A stretch of DNA of 64,000 bases, taken from positions 62,001 through 126,000 of the forward strand of contig JAUIGN010000005.1 in NCBI GenBank assembly GCA_030430075.1, read 5' to 3'. Of this stretch, positions 1 through 8,976 are shown piece after piece. The position numbers and the translations under genes are program-made. This DNA comes from a bacterium. GTDB taxonomy: Bacteria; Planctomycetota; Planctomycetia; Pirellulales; Pirellulaceae. The notes below the pieces were generated by a model. That model did not search any database. It saw nothing but the letters and a program-made list of their open reading frames with translations, and was not told the DNA's origin. Position 1 is the first letter of the stretch. Each line of letters opens with the position of its first letter.

Positions 1-748
1 CCGGAAACAGGGGGATCTTCCGCTGCCCGGCGAACTCGGCGGCCTCCGCCAGAGTCGCGCCGGAGGTCGTGGCACCGTCGGTAAGCAGAATGATCGCCGC
101 CGTGGGGCGCCCGCGCTGGGCTTGCAGGATCTGCAACAGACAGATTCCCAAACGACTGGCGCTGTCGGTTGCCGCGCGTTCCGAGATATCCGCCGCCGGC
201 GACGTTTCCCCCGTGATGAGACGCTCGGCGTCCCGGCCGATCGCAAAGGGCTTGACGTGGTAACGGCCTTCAACGCCGGCCAGCCAGCCTCGCTCGGGAT
301 CGACCAGCAGGCTCTTGGCCAGGTTCAGCCGCGTCGCTCCGGTCAGGCCGGCACGCTGCACACGGCGTTCGGCAAGTGCCCGTAACCGTTCCGTCCGGTA
401 TCGATCCTGGACCGCCATGCTTTCTGATACGTCCATGGCGATGATCAGATCTGGCTGGTCTGTCCGCTGCCGATGCATCATCCACCCGTACATCATGAAA
501 ACCAGCAGTCCCAGCAGGGCAACCCGCAGGGATGCCAGTGTTAAACGCACTCCACGATGGTATGCGGTTCCCGAATAGACGTAGGCGGCGATCGCGATTC
601 CCCCGACGACCGCCAGGAAAAGCAGCGTCAGCCAGCTGGGCCAGGGCCACGTGTGCTGCCAGGTGGTCTTGATGGCCTGTCCCGCTTCCGCTTCGGCGAA
701 GAACAGGAGCGGCTCGGCGGCCCAGGATGCCGTGCTACGTGGGAGCAT
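1..748 (-). CDS. Membrane-anchored VWA-domain protein, 3' end outside window
   Basis: Reading the minus strand from an ATG that shares its A with the stop of the preceding gene (TGATG junction) gives an open frame of 249 codons running off the window start. The product has two hydrophobic segments near residues 40-60 and 75-95, then a VWA fold: the metal-site motif DVSESM follows the second segment, and LLTDG lies near the cut end. VWA proteins of this kind occur with MoxR and DUF58 genes and are thought to act as membrane-bound scaffolds for the ATPase. The tight junction shows it is in the same operon as the upstream BatA-like gene. The C-terminal part and true length cannot be seen. The specific target is unknown. 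Confidence 0.85.
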   Translation of the reverse strand, partial: MLPRSTASWAAEPLLFFAEAEAGQAIKTTWQHTWPWPSWLTLLFLAVVGGIAIAAYVYSGTAYHRGVRLTLASLRVALLGLLVFMMYGWMMHRQRTDQPDLIIAMDVSESMAVQDRYRTERLRALAERRVQRAGLTGATRLNLAKSLLVDPERGWLAGVEGRYHVKPFAIGRDAERLITGETSPAADISERAATDSASRLGICLLQILQAQRGRPTAAIILLTDGATTSGATLAEAAEFAGQRKIPLFP

Positions 749-2922
749 CACGCAGCCCTCGCATCCAGCCACCCGGCGAAGGCGGATTCGACCAGCACCA
801 GCAAGATGACCGCGCCCAGAAAGATACGAAACCATTGGGACGGCTGCGGATCGATGCCGGCCGTCTCTGCGTCGTCAATGCTTCCCTCCACCGCACGAAG
901 CTCGGCGGGAAGATCACTCGCCGCGAGTCGCGAAAGATCCCCTTCCTCCACCGGCAGGTTGACGGCGATCTGCCGCAGCGGTCGGTCGCCAGTCCGCTGC
1001 TCGATGCGATAAACTCCGCTCAAACGCGTGATCGGAAGTGACGCGGATGATCCGCCCGCCGATGTGGCCAGGGGATCTCCGTTCGGATCGAGAACCACGC
1101 TCGCAGTCATTGTCGGCTCGCGACGTGACAACTCCCACGGTTCGCCGACAAGATAGTTGTCGTTTTCTCCGCGGCCGGATATCGAAAAGTGGACCATCTC
1201 GTGGAGCAGCGGCGGGAAGCTGGGCCAGGAAACGATCGCGGACCAGGGAACGATCGGGACCGTCGACCGGTCGATCGAATCCGCATCCGCCGCCGTCGCC
1301 AAGAGCACACTGCGGCCGCGTCCCACACGTTGAGAAATCAGAGCGGGGTCCCCGTTATGAAAGGCCAGGGCCGGGCGAGCCCCCGCTTGCGGTTGCAGGC
1401 GAACGTACCGCCAGACCGGGATCGTGAGGAGACCGGCGCGCTGATGACCGCGGAAAGCCGCCACGAGTGGATGTTGGTACTGCAACGCGTCCAGCCGATG
1501 GGGACCGCCGCGGACGAGTTCGCCAAGCGTTGCCGGTAAAAGGGGGCTGGCGGAAGTGTCAGCGGCCAACTCCTCGTTGTAGCTCCGCCGCTGGACCTGA
1601 TCGCCCAGGATCGTAATCAGGCCCCCACCTTCAATGACAAACTGCCTCAGATGCTGCGCCTCGTCGCTGCCGAGTCGTCCCACATTGGCCAGGATAACGC
1701 AGTCGTAGCGCTCCAGGTCCGTGTCAATCAGGAGGTTGTCCGAGACGACTTCCGTCGTGAAATCGGAGACTCCTGCCGGACTGGGTGCCAAGGCCAGCTC
1801 GATGTACCTTGACGCCGTTGGCGTACTTGTGACACAGAGCACATGAATCGACGCCGGCGTCGTTACGCTGAGCCAACGGTGGTTGTCGAGCAGCACGCGG
1901 TCGTCATCTGTCCTGGCCTCGACAAGATGCTGACCAGCCGCACGAAACTGGTGCGTGAACGTCGCCGTAGCATTTCCCTCGGCGGGAACCGTCAATGCTT
2001 GCTGGGCCGCGCCCTGACCGTCAACCAGGAACTCGATCCTCCGCCGCTGCTCCTGCAGCGAGTGGTTCCGTACCACGGCTTCGAACGTGATTGGCCGGTG
2101 TACCGGGGTGACGGGTGTCGTCGTGGTCAGCATGCCGATCGTGGTGTTATCGTCGATCGGCTTGCCGATCTCACGGACCGCCAATTCGGCGTCTTCGGCG
2201 AGTGCGGCGAGTTGCCGGCGCACCGCCGGGGTCGCAGCCGCCTCCCAGGTTGTCAGCCCGAGGTCGGAAAACAAAACCACGCGGCTGCCTTCCAGTTCCG
2301 GGTAACGCCGTTCAGCCCGCTCGAGAACGCTTGCGACTTCGCCGAGCGTCTCGTTGAGCGAGGCCGACTGATGGTCGATGGTGAGACCGTTGATTTCGCG
2401 AATCACATCGTCCCGCTCGAACGCCACGCTGGCAATCACAGCCCGCGGCGACTCAGTCAATGTGACCAAGGTGAAGCCGTCGCCTTGCGCGGCCTGCTGG
2501 ACCATGGCGATCGCCTGCGCCTTAGCAACGTCAAGCAGTGTCCCGTGGCCGGCCTGCTGGTCATGGGGGCGTGCCGACATCGAGTAAGAGACGTCGATCA
2601 CCAACACGGTATGGTGTCGCTGGTTGGTGTCGGGCATGAGCTGCAGGATCGCCGTCCCTGAAAGCAGCGGGTCCGCCACGGCCAGCGCGAAGACTGCCAG
2701 AATGCCGACCCGGATTGCCAGCAGCAGCCACTGCTCGATGCGCAACCGTCGCGATTGTTTGTCGACGGCTGCCAGCAGAAATTGCATGGCCGCCCAAGAA
2801 ACCTCGTGCCGCGTGCGGCGGCTCCAGAGGTGAATTGCGATCGGGATGGCGACCGCTGCGGACCAACCTAGCATGCCGAGGCTGGCGAACGACCAAGCGG
2901 AGAACAACGTGGGGGGAATCAT
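748..2922 (-). CDS. BatA-like membrane protein with VWA domain
   Basis: Product of 724 residues. The first 90 residues match the BatA N-terminal module: a hydrophobic helix, an IAIHLWSRR segment, then a second helix ending in DPLL. A VWA domain follows, with the MIDAS-type motif DVSYSMS at 110-116. The middle part is Ig-like and glutamine-amidotransferase-like in texture (an FVIEGGGLI stretch), and a final membrane helix (LGAVILLVLVESAFAG) lies near the C-terminus. The start is the ATG that overlaps the DUF58 stop by 4 bp (ATGA); a longer frame upstream lacks coding character. Together with MoxR, DUF58 and the next VWA gene this forms a Bat-type operon, thought to work in envelope stress or in maturation of periplasmic complexes. 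The actual client is unknown. Confidence 0.85.
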   Translation of the reverse strand: MIPPTLFSAWSFASLGMLGWSAAVAIPIAIHLWSRRTRHEVSWAAMQFLLAAVDKQSRRLRIEQWLLLAIRVGILAVFALAVADPLLSGTAILQLMPDTNQRHHTVLVIDVSYSMSARPHDQQAGHGTLLDVAKAQAIAMVQQAAQGDGFTLVTLTESPRAVIASVAFERDDVIREINGLTIDHQSASLNETLGEVASVLERAERRYPELEGSRVVLFSDLGLTTWEAAATPAVRRQLAALAEDAELAVREIGKPIDDNTTIGMLTTTTPVTPVHRPITFEAVVRNHSLQEQRRRIEFLVDGQGAAQQALTVPAEGNATATFTHQFRAAGQHLVEARTDDDRVLLDNHRWLSVTTPASIHVLCVTSTPTASRYIELALAPSPAGVSDFTTEVVSDNLLIDTDLERYDCVILANVGRLGSDEAQHLRQFVIEGGGLITILGDQVQRRSYNEELAADTSASPLLPATLGELVRGGPHRLDALQYQHPLVAAFRGHQRAGLLTIPVWRYVRLQPQAGARPALAFHNGDPALISQRVGRGRSVLLATAADADSIDRSTVPIVPWSAIVSWPSFPPLLHEMVHFSISGRGENDNYLVGEPWELSRREPTMTASVVLDPNGDPLATSAGGSSASLPITRLSGVYRIEQRTGDRPLRQIAVNLPVEEGDLSRLAASDLPAELRAVEGSIDDAETAGIDPQPSQWFRIFLGAVILLVLVESAFAGWLDARAA

Positions 2923-3845
2923 GAATTCGAAGGTCGCGACCGTTCGCTGGCGCGTGCCATGCGCCGGGAAAGAAACGAGGTGAGCGCTCGGTCCAGCGGT
3001 TCGTCCGTCGGGATCAGGCAATAGTCGATCTCGCACTCGCGACAGGCGCGGCGCACACTGGCAAGATGATGCTCTAGTTCGGCCAGGTAGGCAGCCCGCA
3101 AGCGGCGAGGGTCCGCAACGACGTCAGCGAGTTGTTCCAGCCCCCGGAAGCGGGTCGGTCGATCAAAGGGAAACGACAGCTCTGCCGGATCCATGATTTG
3201 CAGCACGCCAATGTCGTGGCGGCGCCCGTGCAGGGCTCGCAGGCCAGCCAGCAATTGGGTCGTGTCGCTGAGCAAGTCGCTAATCAGGATGACAACCGAC
3301 CTCCGTTGGAGGCGTTGGGCAAGCTGCTTCAGGATCGGGCCGGTGGCCGTCGGCGAGTGCGGTTGACACCGCTCCAGTACGTCAATCACCTGATGCAGAT
3401 GCGTGGCCCGGTTGCTGGGCGGCAGTTCATCACGAAACTGTTGGTCGTACGTAACGAGGCCGACGGCGTCTTGTTGTTTGAGTACCAGCCAGGCCAGCGA
3501 TGCGGCCAGGCAGGCCGCGTACTCGACCTTGGAGATCGCCGCCTGTGGGCCCCGAAAGCCCATGCTCTCGCTGGCGTCGAAGACGATGTGGCAGACCAGG
3601 TTCGTCTCATCCTCGAACCGCTTCAGGTAGAACTTGTCCGTCCTTCCAAACACCTTCCAGTCCAGGTAACGCAGGTCATCGCCGGGGGCATACTCGCGAT
3701 GCTCGGCGAACTCGATCGAGAAGCCGTGGCGGGGACTGCGATGAAGGCCTGCCACGTAGCCTTCGACAATTCGCCGAGCACGCAGCCGCAAGCCGCTCAG
3801 CTTAGCCAGCGTCCGCGGATCTAAAGACTTGGGAGATGTTGCCAC
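2919..3845 (-). CDS. DUF58 family protein (MoxR-associated VWA-like)
   Basis: Product of 308 residues with the DUF58 core: the conserved block around HREYAPGDDLRYLDW (49-63), followed by a VWA-like segment with the DASESM motif (90-95) and a C-terminal part resembling a degenerate VWA fold. The start chosen is a GTG that overlaps the end of moxR by 44 bp, with a GGAAG sequence about 10 nt upstream. Longer in-frame versions would run through moxR in another frame and look non-coding. DUF58 proteins are nearly always encoded just after moxR and are thought to be partners or substrates of the MoxR chaperone. The role here is inferred from that family context. Confidence 0.87.
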   Translation of the reverse strand: MATSPKSLDPRTLAKLSGLRLRARRIVEGYVAGLHRSPRHGFSIEFAEHREYAPGDDLRYLDWKVFGRTDKFYLKRFEDETNLVCHIVFDASESMGFRGPQAAISKVEYAACLAASLAWLVLKQQDAVGLVTYDQQFRDELPPSNRATHLHQVIDVLERCQPHSPTATGPILKQLAQRLQRRSVVILISDLLSDTTQLLAGLRALHGRRHDIGVLQIMDPAELSFPFDRPTRFRGLEQLADVVADPRRLRAAYLAELEHHLASVRRACRECEIDYCLIPTDEPLDRALTSFLSRRMARASERSRPSNS

Positions 3846-4863
3846 GTTGGTCTGCTTCCGAATTGGCGGCGATTGTCGGCACGGTGTCGATGAGACGGCG
3901 GATGACCTCTTCGCTGGTGATCCCCTCGGCGTCGGCATTGAAGTTCGTGCGAATGCGATGGCGTAAGACCGGGAACGCGACCGCGCGGATGTCGTCGTCG
4001 TTGACAAATTGCCTGCCGTGCAGGACGGCCCTGGCCTTGGCACCCAACACCATGAACTGGCTGGCCCGAGGCCCCGCGCCCCACGTGACAAAGTCACGAA
4101 CGAAGTCCGGCGCATCCGGCTGGCTGGCTCGCGACAGCCGGGCCAACCGTAACGCGTAGCGGGCAACGTGGTCTGCTACCGGCACTCTGCGAACAATGGT
4201 GGTCAGATGGCCAATCTGTTCCGCCGACAGCATCGGTTCCACTTCAACATCCAGGTCGGTTGTCGTGCGTTTGACAATCTCCAGTTCCTCGTCTTCGGTC
4301 GGATAGTCGACCAGCACGTTGAACATGAAGCGGTCGAGCTGCGCTTCGGGGAGCGGGTAGGTTCCTTCCTGTTCGATGGGGTTCTGCGTCGCCAGGACAA
4401 AGAACGGTTCCGGCACCGGGTGGCGTTCGCCCCCCACGGTCACCTGGTGCTCCTGCATCGCTTCCAGCAACGCCGCTTGTGTCTTCGGCGGCGTGCGGTT
4501 GATTTCGTCGGCGAGGATCACGTTGGCGAAGACGGGGCCCGGCATGAACCGCAACGACCGCGTGCCGGAAGCCCGGTCCTCCTGAATCACTTCCGTTCCC
4601 GTGATATCCGACGGCATCAGGTCCGGGGTGAACTGGATACGGCTGAACTTCAGCGACATCGTCCGCGCGACCGTGCGGATGATCAGCGTTTTGGCAAGCC
4701 CCGGAACGCCGACCAGCAGGCAATGGCCCCGGGCGAACATGGCCACCAGCAGTTCCTCAATGACCTGTTCCTGGCCGACGACGATCTTTGCCAGTTCGTC
4801 GGTGATACGCTGGTATGCCGCTTGAAGGTCTTCGACGGCCCGTTTGTCGTCAGTCTGCGACAT
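3802..4863 (-). CDS. MoxR family AAA+ ATPase
   Basis: Cytoplasmic AAA+ ATPase of 353 residues. Walker A is GVPGLAKT (52-59), Walker B is VILADE (115-120), followed by the INRTPPKTQAALLEAMQE block typical of MoxR, and sensor 1 is ATQNP (158-162). MoxR ATPases act as chaperones that insert or remodel VWA-containing or metal-containing complexes; the VWA and DUF58 genes directly downstream fit this. The start is the ATG beginning MSQTDDK, which overlaps the end of the beta-propeller gene by 14 bp. No good ribosome binding site is visible, and a GTG 42 nt further upstream is an alternative. Confidence 0.92.
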   Translation of the reverse strand: MSQTDDKRAVEDLQAAYQRITDELAKIVVGQEQVIEELLVAMFARGHCLLVGVPGLAKTLIIRTVARTMSLKFSRIQFTPDLMPSDITGTEVIQEDRASGTRSLRFMPGPVFANVILADEINRTPPKTQAALLEAMQEHQVTVGGERHPVPEPFFVLATQNPIEQEGTYPLPEAQLDRFMFNVLVDYPTEDEELEIVKRTTTDLDVEVEPMLSAEQIGHLTTIVRRVPVADHVARYALRLARLSRASQPDAPDFVRDFVTWGAGPRASQFMVLGAKARAVLHGRQFVNDDDIRAVAFPVLRHRIRTNFNADAEGITSEEVIRRLIDTVPTIAANSEADQRGNISQVFRSADAG

Positions 4864-7177
4864 GCGAAGGGAATCCAGTTTCGTTAAAAGCATACAGATG
4901 GTCACCGGAGGCGATCAGCAGGATGCCGTCGACCATCACCAGGTTGCCCCCCTCTGCCTGTCTTGTAGCAAGGTCGATTTCGCGCACCATCACCGGCTGC
5001 CAACCGCCCTCCGTCTCGATCGTGTTCTGCTCGAAGACAAAGATCGAGCCCCGCGTGGGCCAGTATACATTTTCGCCGGCAAGAAGTCCCCGCCCGTAGC
5101 CCCGCGGCGCGGGACGCCCGTGGCCGGGTGACGGCTGGAAACGTCCCCCAATCTGCGTCTTCAGGCGTCCGTTGAACGCGTCAAACCAGTACAGCCCCTC
5201 TCCGCTGGCGATCAGGCTTCCACTGCCAACCCCCAACAGGTGAATGACATCGCCGCCAATGCCCTCGGGAGTGGTCCAGACAAGCTGACCACTGGCGGCA
5301 TCCAAGGCGAAGAGGCGGCTGCAATCTGACGGGGCGACGTAGACCAGGCCGGCTTCGACAAGGCAGGGTGTCAGGTCGCGAAACCGATAGTCCCCGTCCT
5401 GGTCCCCCTGCCCTGCACGGCGATCGGAGTCGATCCGAGGGTATCGTGTGATCCAGCGAATCTCGCCGTCGCGGCTGTCGACCGCGGCGACCGCTCCGGC
5501 ATGGCTGTTGTAGTACAGCACGCCGGCGGAAAGCGTCAGCAAGTGATGGGAAGATTCTTCGCCCGCGCCATTCAGGGTCGGTGCCGAGCAGATGGGCTGC
5601 CGCCACTTGCGGCGGCCGTTGCGAAGATCGAAACAAGCCAAATGCAATTCTGACCGAAACGCGTCCCGCCGGCGGACCGCGATATAGAGGTGCGCGTCAT
5701 CACAGACTGGGGTGCCGACAAAGGTCCAGTCCCCCGGCCACGCTGGTTCGGCAAGCGAGACCTCAAAGGCAAGTCGCCCTTCGGCTTCCAGGTCGATGGC
5801 CACCAGCCGATCTCGCTTGCCCGCATCCGGGGCACCCGCCTGCCGGTGGCGCAGGCAGATCAACAGCCGCCCGTCCGCGGCCGACAAGGTAAACCGCGGG
5901 ACCGTCCTCCCTTGTCGGTTGTCGTAGGTGACCGCCGGCGGGAGGGCCGCCTCGGTCGCAAACAACAGCTCGCCGGAGTGTAGATCGAAGGCCCGAATTC
6001 CCGGCAATTCGTCGCTCGTACGAACCAAGACGCGCCCGCCGACGACTACCGGATGATAGCTCAACATCCGACTCGCCGGCTCGCCAATCCGCAATCGGCT
6101 CGGCCGTTGTCCTTCGTCGAGCCACGCTTGGGGCGGCAATTCCGTCCGCCAGACAGGTCGACCACCAACGTCGATGTCCGCTGACGCATGCCGATTCCGC
6201 TGGGGATTCCCCGCGAACGTCGGCCAGTCGTCGCCTTTGAATGGGGCGGGCCAGGTCCGGCTCTCCGCATCAATCTCCCGCAGTCGTTCCACCAGGTTTG
6301 CCTGCCTCCCACCAAGACGTCCCCGCGCCTGTGGGGCGATTCGTTCAAGCAGTCGCAACTCGATGGCCGATCGCTCGTGCGCGCCTTCCATGATCGAAGC
6401 CAATGCCAGCCGGGCTCGCACGGTGGCCAGGTCGAGATCCGTGTCGGGCGCGGCCAACCAGCGTCCTGCCGTCGCGTTACCGGTCACTGCATCCGAGATC
6501 AACGACCACTGGGAGTCGATGTCGACATCGCGGAGCAACAGCCAGGCAGGCAGACCGACATAGCGATGAAAGCGAGGGTCTGCGGATGCCCAGCGGAAGG
6601 ATGGGTGGATCCGCTCCCAAGCGCAGCGGGCGGCGCTGTAGTCGCCTCTCTGGAATGCAAACTCGCCAAGCCAAAACAGGGCATCGTCACCCGCACTACT
6701 GCAAAAATATTCATCGACGATGTCGCGGAGACGCGCCTCGTCTCCTTTGTCTAACGCTAGCGCGAGCCATCGCTGGGCCACGCCGTCCACTTGCTGGCGG
6801 TAGCGGGCGAATGCCTGGGGTGCGGTTGCTTGCCAACTGGCGAGCTGCATGGCACATGCCGCATGGAGGGGGCGGTAGCAGCGGAATCCCGCGGCCGCAT
6901 GGGGGCTGGGGACTTCGATCACTGTGCGGCCTGCGCCGTCCATGACGCGCCGCAGGCCGTCCAGCGCCTCGTGCTGCTGGCCGCTCGCCAACATCGTGTC
7001 GACGCGTTTCAAGTGAACTCGAGTTTCATTCGTGACTTCGGGCAAGACCACCTGGCTGAAAGACGCCGGGGGATGGATGGCAGCGGCCGTCAACGCCGTG
7101 GCCAGCCACCCCCAACTGGACAGCACGCGACGCACTGCCGGGACCCTCCAGGTTTGCCGGGCCATGCTGACCTTCAT
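4850..7177 (-). CDS. Exported PQQ-like beta-propeller repeat protein
   Basis: Product of 775 residues. The N-terminus has basic residues followed by a hydrophobic stretch and ASFSQ, consistent with a signal peptide. Residues about 60-300 are alpha-helical and TPR-like in texture (repeated W-G-F and alanine-rich helices). From about residue 315 (DDWPTFAGNPQRN) the sequence becomes a PQQ-like beta-propeller with repeated blades of the type VYVAPSDCSRLFALDAASG and GEIRW. No haem motif is present. The ATG chosen has GAGG about 6 nt upstream. The end overlaps the moxR start, so it likely leads the MoxR/VWA operon. Such proteins are common in planctomycetes and may be BamB-like scaffolds or enzymes; the sequence does not decide between these. 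Confidence 0.8.
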   Translation of the reverse strand: MKVSMARQTWRVPAVRRVLSSWGWLATALTAAAIHPPASFSQVVLPEVTNETRVHLKRVDTMLASGQQHEALDGLRRVMDGAGRTVIEVPSPHAAAGFRCYRPLHAACAMQLASWQATAPQAFARYRQQVDGVAQRWLALALDKGDEARLRDIVDEYFCSSAGDDALFWLGEFAFQRGDYSAARCAWERIHPSFRWASADPRFHRYVGLPAWLLLRDVDIDSQWSLISDAVTGNATAGRWLAAPDTDLDLATVRARLALASIMEGAHERSAIELRLLERIAPQARGRLGGRQANLVERLREIDAESRTWPAPFKGDDWPTFAGNPQRNRHASADIDVGGRPVWRTELPPQAWLDEGQRPSRLRIGEPASRMLSYHPVVVGGRVLVRTSDELPGIRAFDLHSGELLFATEAALPPAVTYDNRQGRTVPRFTLSAADGRLLICLRHRQAGAPDAGKRDRLVAIDLEAEGRLAFEVSLAEPAWPGDWTFVGTPVCDDAHLYIAVRRRDAFRSELHLACFDLRNGRRKWRQPICSAPTLNGAGEESSHHLLTLSAGVLYYNSHAGAVAAVDSRDGEIRWITRYPRIDSDRRAGQGDQDGDYRFRDLTPCLVEAGLVYVAPSDCSRLFALDAASGQLVWTTPEGIGGDVIHLLGVGSGSLIASGEGLYWFDAFNGRLKTQIGGRFQPSPGHGRPAPRGYGRGLLAGENVYWPTRGSIFVFEQNTIETEGGWQPVMVREIDLATRQAEGGNLVMVDGILLIASGDHLYAFNETGFPSHVAD

Positions 7178-7336
7178 CGGTGCCTCGTTTCGCACTCGCC
7201 CTGCCGGTGGGCCGACCGGCTACACGATCGCGCCAGTTGAAAAAGCGTGGGAACAAGAATCGCGGTGTTTGTCGTCTTGCGTGTGGACCAGGCGAACGAG
7301 TGCGGAATGCAGCGCGATTCGATTCGCTCCACGTGC

Positions 7337-7558
7337 CTACGGCCGACCATAGCCTTCCATGAGCCGCCCCAGACCAAACGCGGCCACGCCAAAGACGAGG
7401 AGGATGACCATCTCGCTGACGCCTTTCCGGCCCAGCATCCCGGAGAGTTCCATCACCATGGCGACAGGGAGAATGACGAGCCCCAGAAACTGCAGGAATT
7501 GACCGATCGCTTTCATAGTGTCATGGTATTCGTCGTGGGGTTTATCAGCAACGGGCAT
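7337..7558 (-). CDS. Small membrane protein of unknown function
   Basis: A product of about 73 residues with two hydrophobic helices, LQFLGLVILPVAMVME and MVILLVFGVAAFGLG, joined by a short polar turn, and an N-terminal polar tail. The start is uncertain: candidates are this ATG (MPVADK), one 42 nt downstream (MKAIGQ) and one 30 nt upstream that would overlap the start of the divergent DUF983 gene. None has a clear ribosome binding site. It precedes the beta-propeller gene by about 160 bp on the same strand and could be the first gene of that operon. No family was recognised with certainty. Confidence 0.6.
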   Translation of the reverse strand: MPVADKPHDEYHDTMKAIGQFLQFLGLVILPVAMVMELSGMLGRKGVSEMVILLVFGVAAFGLGRLMEGYGRP

Positions 7559-7586
7559 CACCGTCTGAGAACGCGGACCAACGCCC

Positions 7587-8000
7587 ATGGCGACATCTGA
7601 TCGAAATGCGATGTACAACAAAAAGAGGTTCTGGTTACTTGTCTTTCGCTCCCTGCGGCTCCGTTGCCCCGTTTGCGGAACCGGCAAGCTGTTTCGCGGC
7701 TGGTTCAAGATGCACGATGTCTGTCCCAGCTGCGGTGTTGCCTTCGAGCGGGAGGCAGGGTTTTACCTCGGTTCGATCTATGTGAACTACGGCTTGACCG
7801 CGTTGGTTGTCGCGATCGGCTACCCCGTTCTGCTATTCAACCAGGTGCTCAGCGAAGGCCTGCTGTTGGCGATCGCCCTGGCGTTCTCGATCCTCTTTCC
7901 AATTTGGTTCTTTCGGTACGCCCGCGCCCTGTGGCTGGGCTTCGACGAGTTCTGTGATCCGCGCGAGGTGGTTACGGCGGATTCGAATTCGACCGACTGA
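7587..8000 (+). CDS. DUF983 membrane protein with CxxC zinc-ribbon-like motifs
   Basis: Product of about 137 residues with two Cys pairs near the N-terminus, CPVCG and CPSCG, separated by the LFRGWF segment. ER.AGF.LG.IYVNYG follows, then two membrane helices. This arrangement is typical of DUF983. DUF983 genes are often found next to cytochrome c oxidase genes; here the oxidase operon ends about 80 bp away on the opposite strand. The first ATG lies in a CCATGG whose complement is also a possible start of the divergent gene. A second ATG eight codons later (MYNKKRF) is equally plausible, and neither has a clear ribosome binding site. Confidence 0.83.
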   Translation: MATSDRNAMYNKKRFWLLVFRSLRLRCPVCGTGKLFRGWFKMHDVCPSCGVAFEREAGFYLGSIYVNYGLTALVVAIGYPVLLFNQVLSEGLLLAIALAFSILFPIWFFRYARALWLGFDEFCDPREVVTADSNSTD

Positions 8001-8076
8001 TTCGCCAGGTGATCACATGCACAGCGCGGCTGTCGTTCCGCTTCCGGCATTCAGGGTAGCGGCGGGCGAATCGACG

Positions 8077-8382
8077 TCAGGCGGAGGGCGCCGAAACGGT
8101 GGGAACGGCATATTCGCCTCCGGCCGCCTGGCGGGCTCGGGCACGGCGAATTTCATAGTAGAAGTAGCCGCAGAGGCCGGTGAAGATCAGGAACGGCATC
8201 GACATCATGAAGATGATGCTCCAAAAGTAGCCCCGAACCAGATTCTCATGATGCGGATCATTTGCCACTCCCTCAGCGCAGGTGGGACAGGCGACGGCCA
8301 CGCTGGAACAGCCCAGCAAGAGGATGCAGAGGGCTGCCGCGAGGATCACGTGACGACCCATTGTCCGTTTCATTATGGTCAT
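8077..8382 (-). CDS. Small lipoprotein-like membrane protein with CPTC motif, oxidase-associated
   Basis: Product of about 101 residues. A short basic N-terminus is followed by a hydrophobic segment ending in a lipobox-like ILLLGC (Cys 24), then a CPTC motif (32-35), a short acidic stretch and a second membrane helix (FWSIIFMMSMPFLIFTGLCGYF), ending in a basic tail. The start used is MTIMKRT; a second ATG three codons later is possible. It is the last gene of the cytochrome oxidase operon, about 107 bp after the DUF420 gene. The CPTC pair suggests copper or thiol chemistry in oxidase assembly, but this is inference from context. A longer frame running upstream through the DUF420 gene is not credible. 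Confidence 0.7.
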   Translation of the reverse strand: MTIMKRTMGRHVILAAALCILLLGCSSVAVACPTCAEGVANDPHHENLVRGYFWSIIFMMSMPFLIFTGLCGYFYYEIRRARARQAAGGEYAVPTVSAPSA

Positions 8383-8489
8383 CAGCTTCGAATCTCCGTC
8401 AGCTTCGATTCCCGGGAAGACGGTGTGCCAGCTTGGCTGGCCCAACACCACGGTAACATTCGACCACCACCACTTGTGTGAATTGTAAC

Positions 8490-8948
8490 TCATACCGGCG
8501 AGACACGGAATAAGTGATAAAGCATCAGGTAGACCACCACACCCGTTACGGAGACATACAGCCAAATTGGAAACGCCCAGCGGGCCACCTTGCGATGCCG
8601 GACGCGCTGATCGCGGAGGCCGTAGTAGATCGTGAAGCTGGCCAGAAACGGGACGGCCGCCGCCAGGACCACGTGACTGATCAAGATGGCAAAGTAGATG
8701 TATCGGACAGCCAACCCGGGATACTCGAACGGTTTTCCCCGCTCGCCGGTGACGGCGTGCAGGATTTGGTGATAACTGAGGTAGCTGACCAGGAAGAGCA
8801 CGGAGAGACCGAAGCACGCGAGCATGGTCCACTTGTGCCCGGCTACGTGGCCTCGTTTGATCAATACGAAGCCGACCACCAGCAGGACGGTCGCTGCCGC
8901 ATTCAAGCCAGCGTTGACATGGGGCAAAATCTCCAGGGCCGCATTCAC
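8490..8948 (-). CDS. DUF420 family membrane protein, oxidase assembly
   Basis: Product of 152 residues with four predicted membrane helices and conserved histidines: LPHVNAGLN at the N-terminus, GHVAGHKWTML, LSYHQILH and the last loop RHRKVARWAFPIW. This pattern is that of the DUF420/CtaM-like family, members of which are needed for maturation of haem-copper oxidases in Gram-positive bacteria. The GTG start is preceded by GGGAG about 8 nt upstream and fits the family's N-terminus (VNAALEILPH). It follows the SCO1 gene by 28 bp. Function as an oxidase assembly factor is inferred from family and operon. Confidence 0.85.
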   Translation of the reverse strand: MNAALEILPHVNAGLNAAATVLLVVGFVLIKRGHVAGHKWTMLACFGLSVLFLVSYLSYHQILHAVTGERGKPFEYPGLAVRYIYFAILISHVVLAAAVPFLASFTIYYGLRDQRVRHRKVARWAFPIWLYVSVTGVVVYLMLYHLFRVSPV

Positions 8949-8976
8949 CGGCAAGCTCCCTCTCCGCGGACTGGCG

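Noticed and set aside
270..650. Minus-strand frame of 126 residues near the window start
   Set aside because: It is a shadow of the VWA-domain gene, whose own frame (starting at 748) shows the DVSESM and LLTDG motifs.
2919..4166. Longer version of the DUF58 protein of 415 residues
   Set aside because: The extra part is antiframe to the end of moxR; the DUF58 homology starts after the GTG chosen.
8077..8832. Longer version of the CPTC protein of 251 residues
   Set aside because: The extra part overlaps the DUF420 gene in another frame and is Arg/Pro-rich without features.
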